From assembly GCA_963732925.1 (NCBI GenBank), contig CAVTBJ010000007.1, positions 124,001 to 188,000 of the forward strand: a stretch of 64,000 bases of DNA, read 5' to 3'. Position numbers and translations under genes: made by a program. Under the pieces are notes generated by a model, which saw nothing but the letters and a program-made list of their open reading frames with translations, searched no databases and was not told the origin of the DNA. The DNA is from DASZRZ01 sp963732925. Its GTDB lineage: Bacteria > Acidobacteriota > Terriglobia > Terriglobales > Acidobacteriaceae. The first letter of the stretch is position 1. Every line of letters begins with the position of its first letter. Shown in pieces: positions 8,752 through 17,740 of this stretch.

Positions 8752-9654
8752 ATGTTTCGCAGACTCGTTCATTCCGTCCGGGCTTTCCAGCGTGAGCTCT
8801 CGCACCCGCCCTCCAGTGCAACTCCGCCCATTCCTGCCATCGGCCTCGCCCTGGGCGGTGGATTCGCCCGTGGCCTGGCCCACATTGGCGTGCTGAAAGT
8901 GCTGGAAGAGGAAAATATCCCCATTCGCTTCGTCGCCGGAACCAGCGTGGGCGCGATTATCGGAGCCGCCTATTGCAGCGGCATTTCCGCCCGCGAGATG
9001 GAAGAGATCGCCTCCCTCGTGCGCTTCAAGGACTTTGCCCGCTGGACCCTTTCCCGCCTCGGCTTCGCCAGCAACGACCGCATGCAAACGTTCCTGGAGC
9101 ACACGTTGCGTCTTTCGACCTTCGAAGAACTGAAGATTCCGCTGGCGGTGACCGCCACCGACTTTGTCACCGGAGATGGCGTCGTGTTCCGCTCCGGCCC
9201 GCTGGTGGATCCCGTGCGCGCCAGTTGTGCCTACCCCGGTATTTTCCTTCCGGTGGAAATCAACGGAACGTTGCTGGTCGATGGAATGCTGGCGCATGCC
9301 GTACCAACCATTCCAGTGCGCGGCATGGGCGCCGACCGGGTGATTGCCGTTTACCTGAATTCGCAGTGGGGAAACCTCAAAGGCCCCAGACATGTCTTTG
9401 ACGTCATTGGCCAGTGCTTTTCCATCGCCCAGCAGAAGATGTGCGGGCCCTGGCAGGCGGCGGCCGACCTCGTGATCACGCCCGATGTGCGCGGCTTCAG
9501 CTACGACAGTTTTGAACGCGCGGCGGAGCTTCGCCAGGCCGGGGAAGAAGTTACGCGACGGGCGCTGCCCACCATCCGGGAGTGGGTGCAGGCTGCTCCG
9601 AACAAGCCGGCCGTGCCCGTGGAAAGCGCCCCCGCGCAGGTCTCACCTGCATAA
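8752..9654 (+). CDS. Patatin-like phospholipase (RssA/YchK type)
   Basis: A 300-residue patatin-family acyl hydrolase. The glycine-rich oxyanion motif is LALGGGFARGLAHIGVL (about residues 33–49). The nucleophile elbow is GTSVG (about 64–68, Ser catalytic) and the dyad Asp is in LVDGML. The fold hydrolyses lipid acyl esters at the membrane surface or in the cytoplasm. No signal peptide or transmembrane segment is obvious; the first ~25 residues are a basic, Ser-rich extension. The ATG at 8752 starts a clean N-terminus. The gene is divergent from the Nudix gene. Its physiological substrate is unknown. Confidence 0.9.
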   Translation: MFRRLVHSVRAFQRELSHPPSSATPPIPAIGLALGGGFARGLAHIGVLKVLEEENIPIRFVAGTSVGAIIGAAYCSGISAREMEEIASLVRFKDFARWTLSRLGFASNDRMQTFLEHTLRLSTFEELKIPLAVTATDFVTGDGVVFRSGPLVDPVRASCAYPGIFLPVEINGTLLVDGMLAHAVPTIPVRGMGADRVIAVYLNSQWGNLKGPRHVFDVIGQCFSIAQQKMCGPWQAAADLVITPDVRGFSYDSFERAAELRQAGEEVTRRALPTIREWVQAAPNKPAVPVESAPAQVSPA

Positions 9655-9766
9655 GACCCGGTCTGGGGAATCCGCCGCGCGTTCGCTCTGCCCACTCCGG
9701 GGTAGTGGTGCAATTTGATTTTAGTATCACTCGCGGTGGCCTGAAGGCGCTGCTAGACTAGGGGGC

Positions 9767-9898
9767 ATGGGAAATAAAAACGCCCCTAAACGCGAGAAGC
9801 GAAAGCCAGCCAAAAAGCAGCCCAAGGCAGCGCCCGGGCGGAAGCGTGAGGACTTCAGCCAAGCCGCTGCCCGGATCGGGCGAGAGCCAACTGAATAA
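9767..9898 (+). CDS. Small basic conserved-type protein, 43 residues
   Basis: A short open frame, MGNKNAPKREKRKPAKKQ and onward, ending in EDFSQAAARIGREPTE. Lys, Arg and Pro dominate the first two thirds. The C-terminal D-F-S-Q-A-A-A-R-I pattern resembles, from memory, a group of tiny unannotated bacterial proteins ending in a QAAARIVREATE-like motif. An AGGGGG ribosome-binding site lies immediately before the ATG. There is no transmembrane segment. The function is unknown; the charge pattern would suit nucleic acid or ribosome association, but that is only inference. Confidence 0.55.
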   Translation: MGNKNAPKREKRKPAKKQPKAAPGRKREDFSQAAARIGREPTE

Positions 9899-10154
9899 TG
9901 CTTGATGCGACGGTATCCGCATCAATGTCTTCCAACGTGATCCGGCAAATCGGATTGCTGTAGCAGGTGATTTCTGGCAACTTGTCCAGCGGCTGCACAC
10001 TGCCAGGAGCTGCCAGCCTCTTCAAGTCGGAATATGCGGTCCGGTACGCAACCCCGAACCGTTGGTTATTTTCTCTCTCCTTGCAAGCCGGGCGCAGTCG
10101 AATAGAGACCGGCGTCCGCTGCGCCGAAACTCCCAAGAAAAAGGGCACTATCAC
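9855..10154 (-). CDS. Doubtful hypothetical protein
   Basis: A 99-codon open frame in the otherwise empty stretch between the 43-residue gene and the gene starting at 10267. Its C-terminal half (ITCYSNPICRITLEDIDADT) looks more protein-like than its N-terminal half, but no family is recognised and there is no clear ribosome-binding site. It overlaps the last 44 bases of the small plus-strand gene. It could be a decayed fragment or chance. Apart from it, nothing is seen between 9899 and 10266. Confidence 0.2.
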   Translation of the reverse strand: MIVPFFLGVSAQRTPVSIRLRPACKERENNQRFGVAYRTAYSDLKRLAAPGSVQPLDKLPEITCYSNPICRITLEDIDADTVASSIIQLALARSGQRLG

Positions 10155-10266
10155 TGGCTACCAGCCCGGGCTGTCTTGCTTCTAAGTGACTGAGCACCAA
10201 CCTGGGAAGCGCCAATGGCGCCGAATTCGAAATTGCGCTTCGCGAACGTCCCTCCAGGGAGAAGTT

Positions 10267-11785
10267 ATGCCCCTAGCCCGAATCGTTGCCGGCCAGCAAG
10301 CCGATGCCGCGCCTCTGTGTGAACAGCTCCACATGCTGGGCTACCTTGTGGAAGTGGTCGATCCGAGTGAGCCGCAGAGCGAGGCCGCTGACGTGGAAAT
10401 CACCCTCGACCAGATGCCGCTGTCGCAGGCGCTGGAATACGTTGCGCAGCGAAGCACGGAACTACAGTGCGATGTCTGGGTCGCTCCCGGCGTGCTCTCG
10501 AACCAGGAGTTCCCCGATCTGGAACCAATGCCGGAACTCAACCAGCAGGAGGAGCCGTTTTCCGCCGCCTGGGAGCTGGATCCGCTTCTGGCAGCGCGGG
10601 ACTGGGAAGCCGAAGATCAGGAAGAGCAGGCAGACAAATTCGGAGAAGCGGAAGAATCATGGACCGAATCCGGTTTCCTTGCCGGACTCCAGCTTCCCGA
10701 GCTTCCATCTCCCGATCTCAACACCCCCGAGCTTACCCCCGACGAGCCCCCGCCAGACGCCAGAGCCGACCGCAGAGCGTGGCGGCCAACTGCGGCACAG
10801 GCGCTGGCACAAATCGGCGATTTGCTGACGGCCTGGGCTGCGGTCTGCGGCCATCTGGCGTTCGCGGGCCAACGCCGGGCAAAGGCAGCATGGGAAGACG
10901 CGCACGTTGTCGGCCGCCAGTGGCTGGCAGAAATTGCAAGCCGGCAGCGGCACTGGCGGACCGCGCTGCGCCGGATGTGGCGGGAGACGTGGCTGGAAAA
11001 GAAGCTCGCATTGCAGCAGCGCCGCCAGGACGCGCGGTTGCAACGCCAGGCAGAAGACGCCGCCATACAGGCGGCAATGGAACAGCGGGCGCAGGAGAAC
11101 GTCCTGACCTGGTCCAAATTGGCGCTGCGAAAATCGACTCCCCCGAAAGCGGCAGCGCTTTCTGCCCGAACGGCGCCGGTTGAAGCCCCGTCCGATGCCT
11201 TTTCCGCTCGTACTCTCTCGCATGCCGCCGCGTTCTGGAGTTGGACTACCACAACACCCGGCCGGGCCGAACTCGGGTACACGGCGCCACCCTGGATTTC
11301 GTGAGTTGCAGTGGCGGCGGGCCGCCGCGGCGTCCGCCGTATTGGCCCTGGCAATCACTCTGGGGTTTGCAGCCGGGAGCCGGCGCCGTGCTTCTTCCCT
11401 GCCGCCCGGGAACCTGCCATCGGCCGCGATTGCCGCACTGCCGTCCCCGGCGCCCGCGTCTTCAGCAGTATCGGCCCAAGCAGGCGCGCACCAGCCCTCA
11501 CCTGGCGGCCCCTCTCTGAGGGACATTGCATCGGAGACGCCAAGCCATGGGTTGCCCAATGCGGACGTGGTAGCCGCTCAACCTGCTGCCGCCCGTCAGC
11601 GGACGCCGATGCGCCACGTCGCGACGACGCGCATGACCCCCGCCTCCGAGCGCATGCCCGGGAAGGTTGTCGTTCAGCACTTCGGATCGGAGGTGGTGGT
11701 GCGGCATTTCGTGCAAACGCCAGCCGTGCCGAAGGCGCAGCCGCAACAAAAAAATGGGGTAATCCACTATTCAGACTTGAATTGA
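10267..11785 (+). CDS. Unknown protein with late transmembrane segment; one frame break
   Basis: No family is recognised. ATG 10267 has a GGGAGAAG site upstream. The N-terminal ~80 residues (MPLARIVAGQQADAAPLCEQ and on) look like a small alpha/beta domain. A Glu/Pro-rich acidic linker follows (about residues 80–175), then an Arg/Ala-rich helical region (about 180–290). The first frame ends at 11304. A second frame, one base forward and joined somewhere in 11190–11285, supplies an Arg-rich stretch, one hydrophobic helix (ASAVLALAITLGFAAG), a Pro/Ala-rich region and a C-terminus ending in HYSDLN. Combined length is about 505 residues. The layout suggests a cytoplasmic domain, one membrane pass and an extracytoplasmic tail, possibly envelope signalling. 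Confidence 0.5.
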
Positions 11786-11857
11786 GAAGAACTTCCCAGC
11801 AGCCAAGGCGTAACCCGGAACCACCGGGCGAGACTCGCCTCTCCGCCGGAACTGGCG

Positions 11858-13426
11858 TCAGGCGAAAGAGTCGGCTTGGTTGCCTTCGGCTTCCCCAGTC
11901 TCTTGCGGAGCCAGAGAGCGATCGCTGACGGAGCAGAGTTCCGCCAGGCGCTGTGCGGATTCAGGCGTAAGGTCCCGGGGCGAATAGCGCCAAGCCCAGT
12001 TACCCTCCGGGTAGCTGGGAGTGTTCATGCGCCCCTCGCTGCCCACGGCGAGAATGTCCTGCAGGGGAACAATCCCGTAGCGCGCAGGGGAACCGATCAG
12101 CGAACGCACAAACGCCCAGGGAATCTTCTGGGGATTATCGGGATCGAGGCCAAGATAGCTCCGCGCCTCTCGTTTTTCTTTTTCACTGGCCTGCTTCAGC
12201 CACCAACCCAGGGTGGTGTCGTTGTCGTGCGTGCCGGTATAGGCCACCGTCATGTCGTCGTACCAGTGCGGCAAATAGCGATGGGGTTCATATCCGAAGC
12301 CGAATTGCATCACCCGCATTCCGGGAATGCCAAACAGCTTACGGAGAGCATGAACGTCGGGGGTAATGTAACCCAGATCCTCTGCTACCACGGGCAACCG
12401 TCCCAGGGCGTTGTGGATGGCATGGAATAGCTCCTCTCCGGGCCCATCCACCCACTGACCGTTGACCGCGGTCTCCTCGCTGGCGGGAATTTGCCAATAC
12501 TGGACGAAACCCCGGAAGTGGTCCAGGCGCACCAGGTCGCAGGTTTCCAGGGCCCAGCGCATGCGCTGTACCCACCAGTCATAGCCCCGGGTGCGCAGGG
12601 CGTCCCAACGATACAAAGGATTCCCCCAGCGCTGCCCGGTTTCGCTAAACACGTCCGGAGGTACACCGGCTACAGCGATGGGTTCGAGCTTGTCATCCAG
12701 GTAAAAAACGTCGGGATGGTTCCACACGTCGGCGCTGTCATAGCTGACGAAGATAGCCACGTCGCCCATGATGCGAATCCCGCGGCGGTGGCAGGCACGG
12801 TACAGGGCTCGCCACTGCTCCCAAAAAGCAAACTGGATCGCGCAACTGACCTCCAGCTCCTGGGCATGCGCCTCGCGGAAGCGCAGCAAAGCGGCGGAGT
12901 CGCGCCGAGCCAGTCCCGCGGGCCAGCGGTTCCAGGCGCCCTCGGGGTACTGGCGGCGAATTGCCACAAACAGCGCGTATTCCTCCAGCCACCAGCAGTT
13001 GGCACGCTTGAAATCCTCGAAGCGTTGGCGCGCCGAACCCGTTGTGGCGCCTTGCAGGAAGTTCTGCGCGGCTTCCCGGAGCAGAGGCAGTTTTGTCCTG
13101 TAGGCGAGTTCGTAGTCCACATGGCCGTTGCTGACGGCAAGCTCGCGCAGACGCCCGGGAGCGATCCAGCCGCGCTCGGCGAGGCGTTCCAGGCTGACCA
13201 GCAGAGGATTGCCGGCGAATGCGGACACCGGCGAGTAAGGAGAATTGCCGCAACCCAGGGGACACAGCGGCAGGATCTGCCACAAACCTTGCCGCGCGTC
13301 CGCCATCCAGTCCAGGAACTCGTATGCCGCGGGACCAAAGTCTCCGATACAGCCATGGGACGGAAAGGAAGAAGGGTGAAGGAGAATTCCGGAGAGACGT
13401 TCAGCTTGGAGGGATGCCTTCTCCAT
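11858..13426 (-). CDS. malQ: 4-alpha-glucanotransferase (amylomaltase, GH77)
   Basis: MalQ transfers maltodextrin segments between acceptors and releases glucose, in cytoplasmic glycogen/maltodextrin metabolism. The 522-residue protein begins with RLSGILLHPSSFPS, typical of GH77. It contains the catalytic Asp in VRLDHFRGF, the acid/base Glu in VAEDLGYI and the third carboxylate in GTHDNDTTLGWW. ATG 13426 was chosen by family alignment; the frame also allows ATG 13486, only 19 bases after the upstream foldase gene, so the two are probably one transcription unit. treY, another alpha-glucan enzyme, lies 4 kb away on the same strand. Confidence 0.92.
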   Translation of the reverse strand: MEKASLQAERLSGILLHPSSFPSHGCIGDFGPAAYEFLDWMADARQGLWQILPLCPLGCGNSPYSPVSAFAGNPLLVSLERLAERGWIAPGRLRELAVSNGHVDYELAYRTKLPLLREAAQNFLQGATTGSARQRFEDFKRANCWWLEEYALFVAIRRQYPEGAWNRWPAGLARRDSAALLRFREAHAQELEVSCAIQFAFWEQWRALYRACHRRGIRIMGDVAIFVSYDSADVWNHPDVFYLDDKLEPIAVAGVPPDVFSETGQRWGNPLYRWDALRTRGYDWWVQRMRWALETCDLVRLDHFRGFVQYWQIPASEETAVNGQWVDGPGEELFHAIHNALGRLPVVAEDLGYITPDVHALRKLFGIPGMRVMQFGFGYEPHRYLPHWYDDMTVAYTGTHDNDTTLGWWLKQASEKEKREARSYLGLDPDNPQKIPWAFVRSLIGSPARYGIVPLQDILAVGSEGRMNTPSYPEGNWAWRYSPRDLTPESAQRLAELCSVSDRSLAPQETGEAEGNQADSFA

Positions 13427-13505
13427 GGGCGTGGTAGCGAACGAGAACAGCAGGCTGCACAGCTTGCGGCAAACGCCGTTTCCCATGCAGCCTGCAAGTT
13501 GCTCT

Positions 13506-15464
13506 TTAGCTGGTCTTCACAATCTGATCCATCACCTGCTGGTTGATCTGGATCTGTTTGTCAGCTTCCATTCGCTTGCGGAGATTATCCACGAACAGGC
13601 TGAAGAACTGGTTGCGCTTCTGCTGCAAAAGGTCTTCCCGGATGCGGTCCCGGGAAGCGGCAAGCTGTTCCGGAGGCGGCGGCTGCTTGTCGATGAGAGC
13701 CAGCACCACGCCATCCTGTCCGGTGTTGAGAGGCCCGCTGATTTCGCCGGGTTTCATATCCAGCGCCACCTCGGCGGGGCCGCTCATGGAGCCCAGGTCC
13801 GGAACCGTGTCATTCAGACCCACCAAGTCGCTGGTCTTAACCTTGGCTCCCAGCTCCTTGGCAGCCTTGCTCAGATCATGGCCGGCGCGGGCGCGGTCGC
13901 TGAGCTGCTGCGTTTTCTCCGCCAGCATCTGCTGCGCGCGCTCCGCCTTGAAGTCTTCCTCCACCCGGTCTTTCGCCTGTTCCAACGTGGGCGTCGCCGG
14001 CGGTACCACCTGAAGCACGTTGAAAATCACGTAGCCCTGCGGAATGTGCGCCATCTCCGCGCGGGCCTGCGCCCCGGCGTTGAACACCGCGTTCATGAAT
14101 TCCGGAGCCGAACCCAGTCCCGGCAGGCTGTCGTTGCGGCTGAACAGGTCCGTGGTGACGGGCTGCAGTCCGTTCTGCTGCGCGACCGCCTGCAAGCTGG
14201 CGGTACGCGCCTGGTTTTGTACCCGGGTGGCCAGGGCCTGGGCCAGGTCTGCCGCCTTCTGGGCCGTCAGGACCTTTTCGATATCGGCCTGTACTTCCTG
14301 CAGCGGCTTCAAGTGGGCTTGCTGCTTGTCTTCCACCTGAATGATGTGAAACCCGAAGGTGGTGCGCACCAGTCCGCTGATCTGGCCCACGGGCAGGGAA
14401 AACGCGGTCTGCTCGAATTCGGAAACGGTTTGCCCGCGCTGAATCCAGCCCAGCGAGCCGCCCTGCGCCGCGCTGCCGGGATCGTCGGAGTTCTTCTTGG
14501 CGAGCTCCGCAAAATCGGCGCCCTTCTTCAGCTTGTCCAGCAGGGACTGCGCCTTCTGCCGTGCCTGCTCCACCGCCTTTTCATCCACCTTGCCCTTTTC
14601 GTCGGGTGGAGGAGTGCGCACCAGAATATGGCGGACCTTCACCTCCTCGGGCACTCGATATTCGTCCTCATGCTGGTTGTAGTACTGCTGCACTTCCTGC
14701 TGCGTCAGCTTCACCTTGTCGCGAATGCGGGAAGTGTCCACCAGCGCATACTCGGCCTTGCGCTTTTCCGGGATGGAATCCACATAACGCTGCTTGTTCT
14801 TGTCATAGAAATCCCGCAGCTCTTTTTCCGTGGGATGAATGCTGTCGCGCAGGTCGGCGATCGCCACCACCGCATATTGGAACTTCACCTTGGTGTTCTC
14901 GCGCTCGAACTGCTGCTTGATGTCCTGGTCGGAAACCGTCAGCCCGGATTCGAGGATGCTGCGCAACTTGCTCACCAGCAGATCCTCTTTCATCCGCCGC
15001 TCAAACTCCGGAACAGTGAGATTGGTGGCTTGGATCACGAAGTTCTGGTACGCCTGCTGTCCGACAAACTTCCCATCGGGGAACAATTCCGGAATCTGGC
15101 GAAGCGAAGCGCGCAATTCCTGATCGCTGACGGTCAGCCCCATGCGTTGGGCTTCCACCAGCAGCGCCTTCTGCAGGATCAGAGATTCCACCGCGCGCTG
15201 GCGCATAAAGGGAACGAACTGGGCGGGAGCTCCCTTGGGAAACTGTTGCTGGAGCATCCGCCGGGCAAGCTCTTCCACCTCGGGGATGGTCACGTCCTGA
15301 TTCCCCACGCGGGCGACGGTGTTGGGCGAACCGCCCGATCCAAAAGCGTCGCCAAGAATGCCACCCGGCACCAGGGTTATGACCATGGCGCCGCAAATCA
15401 CCACAAGAATCCCGCCGAGCACGATCTTCTTGACCTTGCCGGGGGTTTGTAAAAATCGAATCAT
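13506..15464 (-). CDS. PpiD/SurA-like parvulin peptidyl-prolyl isomerase, membrane-anchored
   Basis: A 652-residue periplasmic folding factor with one N-terminal membrane anchor (about residues 13–34) followed by a SurA N-type chaperone domain. A PpiC/parvulin domain follows, centred on VRHILVRTP and running to GFHIIQVED (about residues 275–390), then a long C-terminal helical region. The architecture matches PpiD, which assists export and outer-membrane protein folding. The frame is intact, in contrast to treY and npdG nearby. A TATAAT hexamer upstream at 15619–15624 may serve it. The region 15465–15711 contains no other gene. Confidence 0.88.
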   Translation of the reverse strand: MIRFLQTPGKVKKIVLGGILVVICGAMVITLVPGGILGDAFGSGGSPNTVARVGNQDVTIPEVEELARRMLQQQFPKGAPAQFVPFMRQRAVESLILQKALLVEAQRMGLTVSDQELRASLRQIPELFPDGKFVGQQAYQNFVIQATNLTVPEFERRMKEDLLVSKLRSILESGLTVSDQDIKQQFERENTKVKFQYAVVAIADLRDSIHPTEKELRDFYDKNKQRYVDSIPEKRKAEYALVDTSRIRDKVKLTQQEVQQYYNQHEDEYRVPEEVKVRHILVRTPPPDEKGKVDEKAVEQARQKAQSLLDKLKKGADFAELAKKNSDDPGSAAQGGSLGWIQRGQTVSEFEQTAFSLPVGQISGLVRTTFGFHIIQVEDKQQAHLKPLQEVQADIEKVLTAQKAADLAQALATRVQNQARTASLQAVAQQNGLQPVTTDLFSRNDSLPGLGSAPEFMNAVFNAGAQARAEMAHIPQGYVIFNVLQVVPPATPTLEQAKDRVEEDFKAERAQQMLAEKTQQLSDRARAGHDLSKAAKELGAKVKTSDLVGLNDTVPDLGSMSGPAEVALDMKPGEISGPLNTGQDGVVLALIDKQPPPPEQLAASRDRIREDLLQQKRNQFFSLFVDNLRKRMEADKQIQINQQVMDQIVKTS

Positions 15465-15618
15465 TCAGGAACTCCGTTAGAAAACAAACTGCCACGCGGG
15501 TGGGACGGACTGTACGCCCAGTCCGAACTGAGATGCTAGCGAGACTTGGCCCAGATTCGTAGTAATTCCCACTTGGCGCGGCAAAAGCGGAAGGCGTGCG
15601 CCTTCTCAGACTCCATTC

Positions 15619-15624
15619 ATTATA
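15619..15624 (-). promoter_or_regulatory. Possible -10 element upstream of the PpiD-like gene
   Basis: TATAAT on the minus strand within an AT-rich near-palindrome, about 155 bases upstream of the start at 15464. No clear -35 hexamer is seen. If used, it implies a long 5' leader. Confidence 0.35.
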
Positions 15625-15711
15625 AATGATGCGGGACAACCACTGAGTGACTCTGGATGTGCCCCCGCAGGGCCCTGATCTCCCGCTTGCCGCGAGTCTT
15701 TTCCGGAGCCC

Positions 15712-16408
15712 TCAGGCGCTCTCATCGGGCAGACCGGTCACGCGGATGGCCGCGGTATGAACCTTGTATCGGATATTGATGCCGACGAGCAGAGCCGTCA
15801 CCGCCTCGACAATGCGGGAATTCTCCAACTTTCCCCCGTTGACCGGGCGAACCCCGGGAATGCGGCCCGCCAGTTCGAAGCACGCCCGGCGCGCGCGAGC
15901 GTCGTCGGAGCAGACGATCACGTCGCAGTCGACCGGGCCGGTGCTGTTCAGCTAACGAGGCGGCCACGTTGTGGAAGGCTCCCGCCACCGTGACGTGCGA
16001 AGGAACCAGTTCGGCCGCCAGTTCCGCGGCGGAGCCCTGCCACACGCCCAGCAGCCGGCTGCTGCGGTCGTGAATGGCCGCAGCCAGCGGCACCACCGTG
16101 CAGATCAGCACAGCGCCTTTGCGAAAGGAACCGGCTACATGCTTCAGCATGGCAACCTGGGCATCGAAGGGAACGGCCAGCACCACGACATCGGCGGCAG
16201 CCACCGCGGCGGAGTTTTCCATGCCCACCACCTCGCCTCCAGAGCGTTCGGCAAGCTCCTGAGCCGCCAGATGGGCACGGTTCTCATCCCGCGATCCCAG
16301 GATCACGCGCAGCCCGGAGCGCGCCCAGCGCACCCCCAACCCCTGTCCTTCGGGGCCGGTCCCACCCAGAATCGTGACGGTGCTGCAATCAGGAAGTTGG
16401 TCGTTCAT
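15712..16408 (-). CDS. npdG: NADPH-dependent F420 reductase (Fno/NpdG); one frame break
   Basis: This Rossmann enzyme moves hydride between NADP(H) and coenzyme F420. The N-terminal nucleotide-binding loop is ILGGTGPEGQGLGVRWA, with the arginine-containing strand SRDENRAH that selects NADP. AFHNVAASL leads into the F420-binding part. At about 15952–15956 (TTAG where a Leu codon TTG is expected) one extra base breaks the frame. The expected C-terminus (VDCDVIVCSDD through LENSRIVEAVTALLVGIN) continues in the next frame to a TGA at 15712–15714. Repaired length is about 231 residues. It sits 81 bases downstream of cofH on the same strand. Confidence 0.88.
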
Positions 16409-16489
16409 GAGGCGACAAGTCTAGCAAAACGCGATTGCTGTTCACCACGGTGACGCGGAGACGCAGAGGAAATTCAGCAACGAAACCTG

Positions 16490-17698
16490 TCAGGCGGTTT
16501 TTCTTCGTCTCTGCGCTTCAGCGGAAACGCCTGTTTCTTCCCAGGGATGAATGGAACTATACGTAGTGTTCCGTTCCGCCGGAATGCGACCCAGCTCGCG
16601 AATGCGGGAGTGAAACTCCGCTACCGCCATATGCTCTCCCGAGGTTGCGCCCGCCAGCCGCGAAATGTTCTCTTCCATTAGCGTGCCGCCATAATCGTTC
16701 GCGCCCACCTGCAGGCACAGTTGCGCCACTTCGCGGCTGAGCTTGACCCAGGAAACCTGGATATTGTCGATCGACCCGGCGAGCAAAATCCGTGCCAGAG
16801 CATGAACCTTCATGTGCTCGGCGAGCGTCGGACCGGGACGGGCATGACCCTGGTGAAAAAGCAGCGTGTTTTGGTGAACAAAACCGAGCGGGACGAATTC
16901 GGTGAAGCCCCCAGTCCCGGACTGAATGCGGCGCAACAGGAGCAACTGCTCCACCCAGTGGCGGACATGCTCGATGTGTCCGTACATCAGCGTGCTGGTG
17001 GTGCGGATGCCCAGGCGGTGGGCGGTGGTAATGATCTTCTGCCACTGCGCCGAAGTGAGCTTGTTGCGGGAGACGACACGGCGCACGTCATCGTCCAGAA
17101 TTTCAGCGGCCGTACCGGGCAGGGTCCCGAGGCCGTTGTCCCTCAGCATGGAAAGATAGGAGGCCACGTCCATGCCGGTCAGTTCCATGCCGTAAGCCAC
17201 CTCCATAGGGGAGAAGGCGTGGACGTGCATCTCCGGGACGGCATTTTTTACGGCCCGCAGGATATCGCGGTAATACAACGGCGGCAGGCCGTGCGGGAGC
17301 CCTCCCTGAATGCAGACTTCCGTGGCGCCTTCGGCGCGCGCCCGGCGCGTCTTTTCCGCTACCTGCTCCAGCGAGAGGAAGTAAGAGCCCTCTTGGCGCG
17401 GACCCTGACCGAAGGCGCAAAACTTGCAGCCGACAAAACAGATGTTGGTGAAATTGATGTTGCGGTTCACCACGTAGGTAACCACATCGCCCACCCGTTG
17501 TCGGCGAAGCTGGTCCGCGGCAAGGCAGAGCCCGGCGAGGTCCCCGCCATCGGTCCCCGCCAGCAGCAGGCACTCCTCCTGGCTCAGCCCGCTAGCGCGA
17601 TTCCCGGCCAGAACGTTTTCCAGAACCCGGCGCACCGGCACCGTGACCTGCGGAGCGAACTCGCTCCACGTGAGTTGGCGAATGGCGTCGACTTCCAT
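16490..17698 (-). CDS. cofH: CofH, FO synthase subunit 2 (radical SAM)
   Basis: CofH uses a radical-SAM cluster to join tyrosine with 5-amino-6-ribitylaminouracil; CofG then closes the deazaflavin ring. The protein has 402 residues. The cluster motif is CFVGCKFCAF (C-x3-C-x2-C, about residues 71–78) after NRNINFTNI. VQVSW-like and GANDYGGTLMEENISR segments near the C-terminus are typical. ATG 17698 was preferred to GTG 17704. It lies 42 bases after the treY stop and 81 before npdG on the same strand, about 10 kb from cofG. In actinobacteria the two subunits are one polypeptide (FbiC); here they are separate. Confidence 0.93.
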   Translation of the reverse strand: MEVDAIRQLTWSEFAPQVTVPVRRVLENVLAGNRASGLSQEECLLLAGTDGGDLAGLCLAADQLRRQRVGDVVTYVVNRNINFTNICFVGCKFCAFGQGPRQEGSYFLSLEQVAEKTRRARAEGATEVCIQGGLPHGLPPLYYRDILRAVKNAVPEMHVHAFSPMEVAYGMELTGMDVASYLSMLRDNGLGTLPGTAAEILDDDVRRVVSRNKLTSAQWQKIITTAHRLGIRTTSTLMYGHIEHVRHWVEQLLLLRRIQSGTGGFTEFVPLGFVHQNTLLFHQGHARPGPTLAEHMKVHALARILLAGSIDNIQVSWVKLSREVAQLCLQVGANDYGGTLMEENISRLAGATSGEHMAVAEFHSRIRELGRIPAERNTTYSSIHPWEETGVSAEAQRRRKTA

Positions 17699-17740
17699 AG
17701 GCACCCAAACCTATAGCACACCGCGAGGGCTTGTGCCGCC

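Noticed and set aside
15001..15639. A 212-codon minus-strand frame overlapping the PpiD-like start region
   Set aside because: It overlaps the well-supported PpiD-like gene in another frame and has Arg/Gly-rich composition typical of a high-GC shadow frame.
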